A DNA stretch of 64,000 nucleotides, taken from contig CAJTRI010000002.1 of the NCBI GenBank assembly GCA_910578615.1, positions 1 to 64,000 of the forward strand, in the 5' to 3' direction. Below, in pieces: positions 26,801-34,688 of this stretch. The DNA comes from an uncultured Duncaniella sp. Lineage in GTDB: Bacteria; Bacteroidota; Bacteroidia; Bacteroidales; Muribaculaceae. The notes beneath the pieces were generated by a model that saw nothing but the letters and a program-made list of their open reading frames with translations, had not been told where the DNA came from and did not search any database. A program made the position numbers and the translations under genes. Within the stretch, counting starts at the first letter, position 1; the number at the start of each line of letters is the position of its first letter.

Positions 26801-27433
26801 ATGACGTTTACATTTGACCGTTCAAAACATGTCTTCTATTCTCCCGAGTTTGAGGAGCTTATCAAGGATGCCATCCGATTCTTTAACGGAACTCCGATTC
26901 AGCCTGTCCCTCCGATTCAACCTTTTGAAGGAGCCGGAGTGTATGCATTATATTATATTGGCAAGAATGGAATTTACAAACCGTTCCATGAAATAAACAG
27001 GTTGGAATACAGGCAGCCGATCTATATCGGTAAGGCTGTTCCGAGAGGTTGGCGGCAAGGTCGGGCTACCGATAGTATCTCGTCGGAGCTTTATCGGCGA
27101 TTGTGCGACCATTCAAAGAGCATCAGTCTTGCAGAAAATATAGAGATTTCGGATTTTCTGTGTCGTTTCATGATTTTAGAGAATGCTGCAAGCAATCTGA
27201 TTGGAACGGTTGAAGCAGCACTTATACGTTATTATCAGCCAGTCTGGAATTGTGTCGTTGATGGTTTCGGCAATCATGATCCGGGAAGCGGCAGATACAA
27301 TCAAGAGATGTCTGAATGGGATTTAATACATCCGGGACGAAAGTGGGCGCAAAGATGTGCGCCTTCATCCAAGTCTAAAACTGATATTATCGAATCAATA
27401 AAAAGATACTTCACGGACTTTGAGAATGATTAA
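26801..27433 (+). CDS. Eco29kI-like GIY-YIG restriction endonuclease
   Basis: A 210-residue GIY-YIG nuclease close in size to R.Eco29kI. The core is GVYALYYIG at 46-54 and PIYIGKAVPRG at 73-83; H105, E139 (in GTVEAALI) and N151 (in PVWNCVVDGFGNHDPG) are in the expected places for the remaining catalytic residues. The family cuts CCGCGG, so that site is a reasonable prediction, untested. The gene precedes and overlaps its methyltransferase by 8 bases. Base composition is clearly AT-richer than its neighbours, consistent with horizontal transfer. Confidence 0.87.
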   Translation: MTFTFDRSKHVFYSPEFEELIKDAIRFFNGTPIQPVPPIQPFEGAGVYALYYIGKNGIYKPFHEINRLEYRQPIYIGKAVPRGWRQGRATDSISSELYRRLCDHSKSISLAENIEISDFLCRFMILENAASNLIGTVEAALIRYYQPVWNCVVDGFGNHDPGSGRYNQEMSEWDLIHPGRKWAQRCAPSSKSKTDIIESIKRYFTDFEND

Positions 27434-28559
27434 CGGTATTGAGATTTTCTCTGGGGCAGGCGGACTCGCTACCGGGCTTGGTTTATCAGGCGTCGTCCAC
27501 AATGCTTTTGTGGAATGGAATGCTGATGCTTGTAATACTCTTCGCCGAAACTATGATGAAAGTATAGTTTTTGAGAAAGATATACGGGAATTTGATTTTT
27601 CACCTTATTCCGGCATAGATATAATTGCCGGAGGCCCTCCATGCCAGCCTTTTTCATTAGGCGGTAAGGCAAAAGGTAATGAGGATTCGAGAGATATGTT
27701 TCCATCCGCAGTAAGATCCATAAGAGAGCTGATGCCCAAAGTCTTTTTCTTTGAAAACGTCAAAGGCCTGTTGAGGACGGGTTTTAAAGAGTATCTGCAA
27801 TATATATTGTTACAACTAAGCTTTCCCACGATTGTAAACACTGAGGGTGATTGGAGGTCTCATTCGAAGCAAATCAAGAAGTTGTCGAGATATATGCCGT
27901 TGAATGAGTCTTATGAGGTATCTGTCAACTTGGTAAATGCAGCTGATTACGGTGTTCCTCAAAAAAGGGAGCGAGTTGTAATCATAGGTATTCGGAAGGA
28001 TCTCGGAAAGTCGTGGGAGTTACCACGGCCCACACACTCGTGTGAAGCCTTGCTCTGGGACAAATATATAACTGAGGATTATTGGAGCAGACATAATATT
28101 TCCCCATCCAATGAGGAATATGCGGTTTTCCCGGATAAGAAAAAACATCTTAAGAAAATATTTGGATTTTTCCCCCCTGAACTTGCCTCATGGGTCACTA
28201 TTCGTGACGCTCTTGTGGGAATACCCGAAGAAGGCGACAAAGCCTATTTTCCAAATGAGCATATCATCCGGGATGGAGCAAGAGAGTATCCCGGACATAC
28301 TGGCAGTCCCATTGACGAACCGTCAAAGACAGTCAAAGCGGGTGGCCATGGTGTTCCGGGCGGAGAAAATATGATAAAGTTTGACACCGGGGTATTAAGA
28401 TACTATACAATATTCGAAGCAAAAAGAATTCAGACGTTCCCGGATGATTACCGGATTTCGGGTTCATGGACAGAGGCTATGAGACAGTTGGGAAATGCTG
28501 TCCCTGTCCGATTGGCTAATATTATTTGTGAATCGTTGATTAAATCTGTTTTAGATTAA
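27426..28559 (+). CDS. C5-cytosine DNA methyltransferase (Eco29kI-like partner)
   Basis: A 377-residue methyltransferase starting at the ATG at 27426 (MINGIEIFSGAGGL); a TTG two codons earlier is possible. Motif I is FSGAGGLATGLGL. Motif IV is GGPPCQPFSLGG with the attacking Cys73. Motif VI is FENVKGLL, motif VIII is QKRERVVIIG, and the end carries RQLGNAVPVRLAN (motif X). It methylates cytosine in the site cut by the upstream endonuclease, protecting the host. The 8-base overlap makes methylase synthesis depend on endonuclease translation. The pair is AT-rich, with no visible integrase or repeats at its borders. Confidence 0.93.
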   Translation: MINGIEIFSGAGGLATGLGLSGVVHNAFVEWNADACNTLRRNYDESIVFEKDIREFDFSPYSGIDIIAGGPPCQPFSLGGKAKGNEDSRDMFPSAVRSIRELMPKVFFFENVKGLLRTGFKEYLQYILLQLSFPTIVNTEGDWRSHSKQIKKLSRYMPLNESYEVSVNLVNAADYGVPQKRERVVIIGIRKDLGKSWELPRPTHSCEALLWDKYITEDYWSRHNISPSNEEYAVFPDKKKHLKKIFGFFPPELASWVTIRDALVGIPEEGDKAYFPNEHIIRDGAREYPGHTGSPIDEPSKTVKAGGHGVPGGENMIKFDTGVLRYYTIFEAKRIQTFPDDYRISGSWTEAMRQLGNAVPVRLANIICESLIKSVLD

Positions 28560-28691
28560 GCAACTCCCGTGTATTGGTCTGGGGGGCTCTCTCAGGCCGT
28601 ATGGAACCGCCTTCTTTTACATCGTTGTTTTTTAACATAAGGTTTGTTTGCTTTTCTCAAAAAAAATATTGCAAAGAAAAAATAAATGTTA

Positions 28692-28699
28692 TATCTTTG
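28692..28699 (+). promoter_or_regulatory. Pilus operon promoter -7 element
   Basis: TATCTTTG with an upstream TTG 20 bases away, matching the Bacteroidetes two-part promoter spacing. It is the only good promoter between the R-M genes and the DUF3575 gene. Confidence 0.7.
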
Positions 28700-28826
28700 C
28701 TGTGACAATAAATCTTTGACGACAAATAAGGACCATGACTTTTTGTTGCAGAGAGTTTGACATTATTCTATTAAACCAATATAATTACTCTATTCCGGCC
28801 TGCAAACGACCGAGATTATTAGTATT

Positions 28827-28923
28827 GTAAACTTGCACACATTAATTATTATGACACGCTGCCTTGAACATAGTCATAAGAGTTGCCTGATCGGACAGAA
28901 GCCCGGTCGGTGTGCAATTTTAC
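28827..28923. repeat. Imperfect 14-base inverted repeat, arms 69 bases apart
   Basis: Left arm GTAAACTTGCACAC (28827-28840) and right arm GTGTGCAATTTTAC (28910-28923) match at 13 of 14 positions. The right arm runs directly into the C9 tract. The span could be an RNA stem or a recombination site; no TAnnTTTG motif lies between the arms in either orientation. Confidence 0.6.
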
Positions 28924-28931
28924 CCCCCCCC
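28923..28931 (+). repeat. C9 homopolymer tract in the pilus leader
   Basis: Nine consecutive C within AT-rich DNA. Such tracts mutate by slippage, but here the tract is not inside a recognised gene. Confidence 0.85.
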
Positions 28932-29167
28932 GATTTTTGCGCGTATTCTTCTGAAATACAACTATTTAGATTGTATAAGGAAGGATTTGGAGCATCCCTC
29001 TGCCCTGCGTCATGCGATGCCTGTTCCATCTTGGGGCGGGCTCTACGTATGTGTCTATGATTCATGTGTTACCGGCCCTCCGTGGTTGGTAAGGCTCCAT
29101 CATATACCGGCAGAGACAGATACAGACCAACATAAACACAGAACACCCAAGTATAATATCTAAACCC

Positions 29168-29752
29168 ATGAGACGAAAGATTCTTCTATTGATTATAATC
29201 TTTTCAGGGATTTTTGTCCGTCAGGCTTTCTCGCAAGAGATTGCCTTGAAGACCAACCTTCTCTATGATGCCACGATGACTGTCAATCTCGGTGTCGAGG
29301 CCGAGTTGTCGCCCAAATGGTCGTTAGACCTTTCAGGCAATTTCAACGGCTGGACTCTCGGCCACGGACGCCGCTGGAAACATTGGCTCATACAGCCCGA
29401 GGCGCGCTACTGGCTCTGCGAGCCGTTCGGCGGACACTTCTTCGGCGTCCACGCCCTTGGTGGACAGTACAATGTGGGCCATCTCGGATTTGCCCGGGAC
29501 ATCCTCGGTATCGGCTTCTCCTCCCTCAAAGACCACCGTTATCAAGGGTGGTTCGGCGGACTCGGGCTGGCATATGGTTACAGCTGGATTCTCGCACGCC
29601 ATTGGAATATCGAGGCGGAGATAGGTCTCGGATGGATATATACAAAGTATGACCGCTTCGAGTGTGAAGGCTGCGGCCGCCGCGTGGGCAACGGCCACAA
29701 GAGTTTCTTCGGCCCCACCAAGGCCGCCGTATCCATTGTCTACGTTTTCTAA
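29168..29752 (+). CDS. DUF3575 outer-membrane barrel-like protein
   Basis: A 194-residue exported protein. The signal peptide ends near RQAFSQE. The mature protein opens with IALKTNLLYDATMTVNLGVE, the hallmark of DUF3575, and alternates amphipathic strands with aromatic ends, finishing AAVSIVYVF like an outer-membrane barrel. DUF3575 genes often stand first in Bacteroidales pilus loci, next to DUF3868, as here. Its exact role (pilus export, anchoring or assembly) is not established. It is 32 bases from the next gene. Confidence 0.8.
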   Translation: MRRKILLLIIIFSGIFVRQAFSQEIALKTNLLYDATMTVNLGVEAELSPKWSLDLSGNFNGWTLGHGRRWKHWLIQPEARYWLCEPFGGHFFGVHALGGQYNVGHLGFARDILGIGFSSLKDHRYQGWFGGLGLAYGYSWILARHWNIEAEIGLGWIYTKYDRFECEGCGRRVGNGHKSFFGPTKAAVSIVYVF

Positions 29753-29784
29753 TAACTTCCCAGACCTTTAATCATATCAAGCAT

Positions 29785-31206
29785 ATGAGATTCAAGACTA
29801 TATATCTGGCGGCTGTCGTCGCTGCCTCCATCCAGGCCTCGGCAGGATCGTTTGCCAGTTCCGATCCAAGGGTTAAGAACCTCGTCGTAGAGCGTTCCGA
29901 GAACAATCTCTTCGTCTCCTTTGACCTCGATCTCACACAGCTCAGCCTCAAATCCGACCGCGAGATCTCATTTCTCCCGGTCTTCACCCGTGGTGACAGT
30001 TCCGCAGTGCTCCCCAAGGTGGTGGCCGCAGGGCGCAACCGCTATATACAGAACCAGCGCAAAAACCGTCTCGGTTTCGGCGACACCCTCATGCATCCCG
30101 GCACGGTGCTCTCTTACAAGGCATTGGTTCCCTATCGCCAATGGATGGAGACGGCCACTTTCGCGCTCTCAGAGGACAAGTGCGGATGCGGGTTCGACAT
30201 CCTTGAATCGTCGCGTTCGGACATCGCCCTCATCGACCTGCGCGAGAAGACCTTCGAGCCGGAGTGGGCCTATGTCACCCCGCGTGTCGAAGCCCGCAAG
30301 GAGCGCAGTGCCAGCGGGTCGGCCTACATAGACTTCAAGGTCAACCGCACCGAGATCGATCCCTCCTACCGCCGCAACCCTCAGGAGCTGGCGGCCATAC
30401 GTGACACCATCGACCTCATAAAGAATGACCCGGATTCGCGTATTGAGTCTGTCACGATCACAGGCTATGCCTCGCCCGAAGGCCCGTTTGCCAACAACGA
30501 GCGTCTTGCCAAGGGGCGTACGGCCGCGTTGGCTGACTATGTACGCGGCCTCTACTCGTTCCCGTCGTCAGTGCTCCGCACTGCCTCCGTGGCCGAGGAC
30601 TGGGACGGCCTTATCCGCTATGTGGAAGGGTCTGACCTGCCCGGGCGCGATGCCATCCTCACCCTAATAGCTGATACCGACCTTGCCCCGGATGCACGCG
30701 AGTGGAAGCTTAAAAAGAACTACCCCGACCAGTATGCCTTCCTGCTCGAAAACGTCTATCCGGCCCTGCGCCATTCGGACTACACCGTTTCCTATGTGAT
30801 TTCATCGTTCTCTGACCCGGCGCGCATAGCCGAGGTCATGAAACAAGATCCGCGCAAGCTCTCACTTCATGAGATGTATGTACTCGCACAGACCCTTCCG
30901 GCCGATTCCGACGAGTTCCGCGAGGTGTTCGAGGTGGCCGTCCGCCTTTACCCGGACGCCCCTGAGGCCAATCTCAACGCCGCTATCTCGGCAATATCGT
31001 TTGACGATCTGGCCAACGCACGGCGCTATCTGGCCAAGGCCGGCGACTCTCCAAGGGCAGTATATGCCCGGGGACTTCTCGCGGCAAAGGAGGGGGACTA
31101 TGAAACCGCGCGCGATCTCCTCCTGAAAGCCTCCTCGCTCGGTGTGACCCCGCAGGCAGGCGACGCTCTCGACCAACTCCGATCACTCGGCAAAATAACT
31201 GACTGA
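29785..31206 (+). CDS. DUF3868/OmpA-like pilus accessory protein with TPR tail
   Basis: A 473-residue exported protein. After the signal peptide, the first ~150 residues resemble DUF3868 (VKNLVVERSENNLFVSFDLDL). Residues ~195-270 form an OmpA-like peptidoglycan-binding domain: VNRTEIDPSYRRN, then ITGYASPEGPFANNERLAKGR. The C-terminal ~80 residues look like tetratricopeptide repeats (LNAAISAISFDDLANARRYLAKA, ARGLLAAKEGDYETARDLL). It probably links the pilus assembly apparatus at the outer membrane to the cell wall; this is inference from domains and context. Confidence 0.78.
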   Translation: MRFKTIYLAAVVAASIQASAGSFASSDPRVKNLVVERSENNLFVSFDLDLTQLSLKSDREISFLPVFTRGDSSAVLPKVVAAGRNRYIQNQRKNRLGFGDTLMHPGTVLSYKALVPYRQWMETATFALSEDKCGCGFDILESSRSDIALIDLREKTFEPEWAYVTPRVEARKERSASGSAYIDFKVNRTEIDPSYRRNPQELAAIRDTIDLIKNDPDSRIESVTITGYASPEGPFANNERLAKGRTAALADYVRGLYSFPSSVLRTASVAEDWDGLIRYVEGSDLPGRDAILTLIADTDLAPDAREWKLKKNYPDQYAFLLENVYPALRHSDYTVSYVISSFSDPARIAEVMKQDPRKLSLHEMYVLAQTLPADSDEFREVFEVAVRLYPDAPEANLNAAISAISFDDLANARRYLAKAGDSPRAVYARGLLAAKEGDYETARDLLLKASSLGVTPQAGDALDQLRSLGKITD

Positions 31207-31321
31207 CATTTAATCTTCTATATATAAACCAAATCCTGACAACCTAAATTATTTGTACTAATCCATCCAGACAGAATCTGACCAAAACCAACCTAATCTA
31301 CAAATCCACTAACTCCTGACG

Positions 31322-31344
31322 CCGGGGCGGGCTGCCCGCCCCGG
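31322..31344 (+). repeat. GC-rich hairpin before the major pilin gene
   Basis: A perfect 10-base stem, CCGGGGCGGG with CCCGCCCCGG, and a 3-base loop. It lies 56 bases before the pilin ATG, in otherwise AT-rich DNA and with no T run. It could protect the 5' end of a processed pilin message or slow RNA polymerase. Confidence 0.75.
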
Positions 31345-31399
31345 ACAACAGAAACTGAAAAAATCATATCACAAATTGTTTAACTAATTCATCTGACAA

Positions 31400-33349
31400 A
31401 TGAAAACATTCAAACTGTTTACAGGCACAGCAGCCTTCCTCGCCATTGGCGCTCTCGCTGCATGTTCCAGTGACGAGCCGGTAGGAAACAAACCCGGAGT
31501 AGCCGAAGCCGATGAGACACGCTACATGTCTATACAGATCTGTGCTCCCGCCGACAAGAGCCGTGCGTTCGAGAACGGCGCCACCAACGAAAGCCATGTG
31601 ACGAGCCTCGACTTCATCTTCTATGACGCAGCCGGAAATCCCACAGCCCAGCGCCAGCATATCTCAGGAACCGACCTTAAAGATACAGATTTCTCGGATC
31701 AGCCGGATAAAGGCAACGTGTCCAAAATCTGGACATCGGTGGTTCCTGTGGAGCTTGTCCAGGGTGACAACCTCCCCTCCATGGTAGTCTGCATCGTCAA
31801 TGGCAACGGATCTGCCGTGCAGGAATTGTCAACCAAACCGTATTCTAATCTTCGTGAACTTGTACGTCCCGGTTTTGTAAGCGGTCAGGATTTTCTGATG
31901 TGCAACTCTGTATATTTCGGAACAAATGACCTTGGTCAGGATAACCAGCGTCTGTGTGGAACATATATCAATTCAGAGAAGCAGCTGTATGCTACCGAGG
32001 CTGAGGCACGGGAGGCCATTAATGCCGCGTCACAAGACGATGCCGACAAATCTGCACTCGTCAATATTTATGTGGAGCGTCTTGCAGCGAAGGTAGGTCT
32101 CACCATGCAGAATGCGCCGGCTGCAATTACCCTTAAAAACGGAGAGGGTGAGGGGACGGTGGAATTGCAGTTCGTCCCCGAATATTGGTTTGTTAACGCC
32201 ACGTCGAAAGATAACTTTCTCACCAAGCGTTATGGAATCGATGTAAATGGGAATATCAATTATTCCCCTTCGTTTGATGAGATCGATAAAGCTATAAATG
32301 GCTCTGGTACTCGGTGGGAATGGAATGACAAGAATAACCGTCGTAGCTATTGGGGGTGTTCAACGTCTTATTATGAACACAATTATCCAATGGTTTCCGA
32401 TGAGGTGTTTGACCCGGAAGGTGTAGATAAAAGATCAGAATATGCCCAGAAATACTATTCTTACAATGAGGTAAAGGTTCAGGCCGGAATGAATGATATC
32501 GAACAGCAGGCCATCGCTGCGACTGGCGGTAAGTTTGAAGCTTCAACCACACAGGCCGGCAATACCGTGACATCGACTGGCTTTATCTATACACGTGAGA
32601 CCACTACCGCTATATCGAGCATAAGGGATGTGGCAAAGAATCCTGCCGCGACAGTAGCCTCAGCCGTGATCGTAGGTGGTTATACGGTTGACGGTGTGGC
32701 TGTTAGAGATGGTGAGTCTTTCTGGATTGACCGCAATGCCGGTGGTAATGGCACATATTATGGCTCTGAAAATGCCGCTATCAGCCTGCTGGCAGATCGT
32801 CAGCGTGTAGTTTTCATAGACGATCTTGGAAACGGTTATCTGAGAAACGGATTCTTTCTGAAACATCCGAAAGCCGAAGTGAGGGCGCTTCTAACCAATC
32901 CCAATCTTGCAGGCCGTCTGGTAACCATCCAGTTAGAGACCGTTCCTGAGAATGCTTTCTTCTTTGACTCAGAGGTAGGAGGGATTGTGGCTGTCACAGA
33001 GGCCAATCTTGCCAAGGTCAATGCCCAGCTTGTCACTGCCGGTTATCTTGACCAGTTCTACAACGGTCACGGGTTTTACAGCACCCCCATCCGTCACCTT
33101 CGCTTCGATAATGGCCATTACACCAAAGAAGGTGGTTATGACTGGGAAAACCTCAATGTGGGCGAACTCGGGGTTGTCCGTAACCATGTCTACAATCTGA
33201 CCATCACCGGCATCACCGGCCTTGCGACAGGTATGCGTTCCGATGACCAGCCGATTGTTCCTCCTGTGACCACGACAGACCAGTATATAGCTATGCGCCT
33301 CAACATCCTTGCCTGGAATATTGCAAATACTTGGTCGATCGAACTCTGA
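31400..33349 (+). CDS. Mfa1-like major pilin (type V pilus subunit)
   Basis: A 649-residue lipoprotein precursor: signal peptide, lipobox ALAAC (Cys22) and SSDEPVG spacer. An IgG-like N-terminal domain starts around RYMSIQICAP. In Porphyromonas gingivalis, Mfa1 is cut after an Arg about 30 residues past the lipid, releasing a strand slot for polymerisation; R55-A56 in KSRAFENG fits that place. The C-terminus (YIAMRLNILAWNIANTWSIEL, in two parts) resembles the donor strand used in assembly. It is the first structural gene, flanked by a hairpin before and a strong terminator after. It is longer than classical Mfa1 (about 560). Confidence 0.82.
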   Translation: MKTFKLFTGTAAFLAIGALAACSSDEPVGNKPGVAEADETRYMSIQICAPADKSRAFENGATNESHVTSLDFIFYDAAGNPTAQRQHISGTDLKDTDFSDQPDKGNVSKIWTSVVPVELVQGDNLPSMVVCIVNGNGSAVQELSTKPYSNLRELVRPGFVSGQDFLMCNSVYFGTNDLGQDNQRLCGTYINSEKQLYATEAEAREAINAASQDDADKSALVNIYVERLAAKVGLTMQNAPAAITLKNGEGEGTVELQFVPEYWFVNATSKDNFLTKRYGIDVNGNINYSPSFDEIDKAINGSGTRWEWNDKNNRRSYWGCSTSYYEHNYPMVSDEVFDPEGVDKRSEYAQKYYSYNEVKVQAGMNDIEQQAIAATGGKFEASTTQAGNTVTSTGFIYTRETTTAISSIRDVAKNPAATVASAVIVGGYTVDGVAVRDGESFWIDRNAGGNGTYYGSENAAISLLADRQRVVFIDDLGNGYLRNGFFLKHPKAEVRALLTNPNLAGRLVTIQLETVPENAFFFDSEVGGIVAVTEANLAKVNAQLVTAGYLDQFYNGHGFYSTPIRHLRFDNGHYTKEGGYDWENLNVGELGVVRNHVYNLTITGITGLATGMRSDDQPIVPPVTTTDQYIAMRLNILAWNIANTWSIEL

Positions 33350-33380
33350 TCTTTCATTAATTTAATTTAAGCATATCTCT

Positions 33381-33428
33381 GAAACGGGCGCCATCGGGGC
33401 GTTCCTACGGTGGCGCCCGTTTCTTTTT
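33381..33428 (+). terminator. Terminator/attenuator after the major pilin gene
   Basis: A 13-base perfect stem (GAAACGGGCGCCA with TGGCGCCCGTTTC) followed by five T. It lies inside the pilus locus, so only part of the transcripts should reach the anchor and tip genes. Confidence 0.88.
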
Positions 33429-33571
33429 CCTCTCTCTGAGCCAACCGGCTATTTCCGGCGTCACTTGACAACGCCGCCCTAAACAGATATCTACGAGACT
33501 CCCGAGTATGGAGTCCTCCATATAATCCCTCCTTTGTAAGAGACACACTGCAAACAAAACAGACCTGAACA

Positions 33572-34624
33572 ATGATACATCTTAACATGAGAAGAACTTT
33601 GCAAGCTGCCTTTGCAACAGCCGTCCTTATAGGCGGTGCCGCGATGGTTTCGTGCGATTCCGTAATATATGATGACGAGGGAGACTGCTCAGTACGTTTC
33701 CGCGTCCCGTTCACCTATACGATGAACATTCTTGAAGCCGACGCCTTCTCTTCGCAGGTCAGGAGTGTGACCCTCTATGTATTTGACAAGAGCGGCAACC
33801 TCGTGTTAGAGAAGACCGAGTCGGGCGACGCTGTCGCCGTCACGGGCTACAAGATGGACGTAGACCTTGCCCCCGGCCATTACGACATGCTTGCATGGTG
33901 TGAGGGGGAGTCCCCCATGGCCGACCACACGGCGTTTGAGATAGGGCGCGGACAGCATCCCGCCGACTTTGACGCCGTGCTTCCTCTCAAAGGGACGGCC
34001 CCCGGTCTTTACAGCGACCTTGACATCACCCCTCTCTATCACGGATGGGTGACAGACGTGGTCTGCGAGGACACCTACGGCGATGTCGACCTTCCGACCA
34101 TAGACCTCACAAAGGACACGAACGTCATAAAGGTGATTCTTGAAAACCTTGACGGCAGGGAGATGAAGCCCTCTGACTTCACCATCTCCATCACCGGCGA
34201 CAACTCGGAGATGGACTACCGCAACCAGCTTGCCGGCTCCACGGGGTTTGTCTACCGTCCATGGAGCCTCATGGCCGTAAGCTCCCAGCGTCCTTCGAAA
34301 GGACGGGCCGCCGATGATGATGTCACGGTGGTCACGGGACTCTTCTCCGAGCTGACCTTGGGGCGGCTGGTGGTAGGGCGCGCCCCCATGCTCTCCGTCA
34401 CACGCAACACTGACGGCACCCGCCTCTTCAATCTCAACCTCATAGACTTCCTGCTCATGGTCAAGGGGCATTATCAAGGCCATTTCACCAACCAGCAATA
34501 TCTCGACCGCATGGACCAGCACACCCTCACATTCTTCATTGATGCCGATCTCAACTGGTATACCGCCAATGGCGTGCTCATCAACGGATGGACGGTGGTG
34601 CCGCCGCAGGTCGAGGAGTTCTGA
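33572..34624 (+). CDS. FimB/Mfa2-like pilus anchor lipoprotein
   Basis: A 350-residue lipoprotein with lipobox MVSC. The start at 33572 (MIHLNMRRTL) or 33587 (MRRTL) cannot be decided; both give a good signal peptide. The mature protein opens DSVIYDDEGDCSVRFRVPFTY and continues QVRSVTLYVFDKSGNLVLE, typical of the Mfa2/FimB family. These proteins stay lipid-anchored because they lack the Arg processing site and stop pilus growth at the cell surface. It follows the pilin terminator by about 145 bases and has no obvious promoter of its own. Confidence 0.85.
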   Translation: MIHLNMRRTLQAAFATAVLIGGAAMVSCDSVIYDDEGDCSVRFRVPFTYTMNILEADAFSSQVRSVTLYVFDKSGNLVLEKTESGDAVAVTGYKMDVDLAPGHYDMLAWCEGESPMADHTAFEIGRGQHPADFDAVLPLKGTAPGLYSDLDITPLYHGWVTDVVCEDTYGDVDLPTIDLTKDTNVIKVILENLDGREMKPSDFTISITGDNSEMDYRNQLAGSTGFVYRPWSLMAVSSQRPSKGRAADDDVTVVTGLFSELTLGRLVVGRAPMLSVTRNTDGTRLFNLNLIDFLLMVKGHYQGHFTNQQYLDRMDQHTLTFFIDADLNWYTANGVLINGWTVVPPQVEEF

Positions 34625-34688
34625 GGATTTCAGTACCACCTCCATCCCAAAGCCGTCAAGGCAATAACTCACTATCCGAATTATACAG

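Larger units (their letters stand above)
28560..29167. other. Long untranslated leader of the pilus operon, 608 bases
   Basis: AT-rich region between the methyltransferase and the pilus genes. It contains a promoter at 28692-28699 and an imperfect 14-base inverted repeat at 28827-28840/28910-28923. A run of nine C follows at 28923-28931. Short open frames occur, but none has codon use or a start that supports a gene. About 460 nt of leader would precede the first pilus gene. Confidence 0.6.

Noticed and set aside
28841..28909. Invertible promoter between the repeat arms
   Set aside because: No TAnnTTTG motif in either orientation between the arms, and no recombinase gene nearby; kept only as an open possibility in the findings.
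28833..29163. Small frames of 75-83 codons in the pilus leader
   Set aside because: No family features, no good start, and they cross the inverted repeat and C9 tract; more likely leader RNA.
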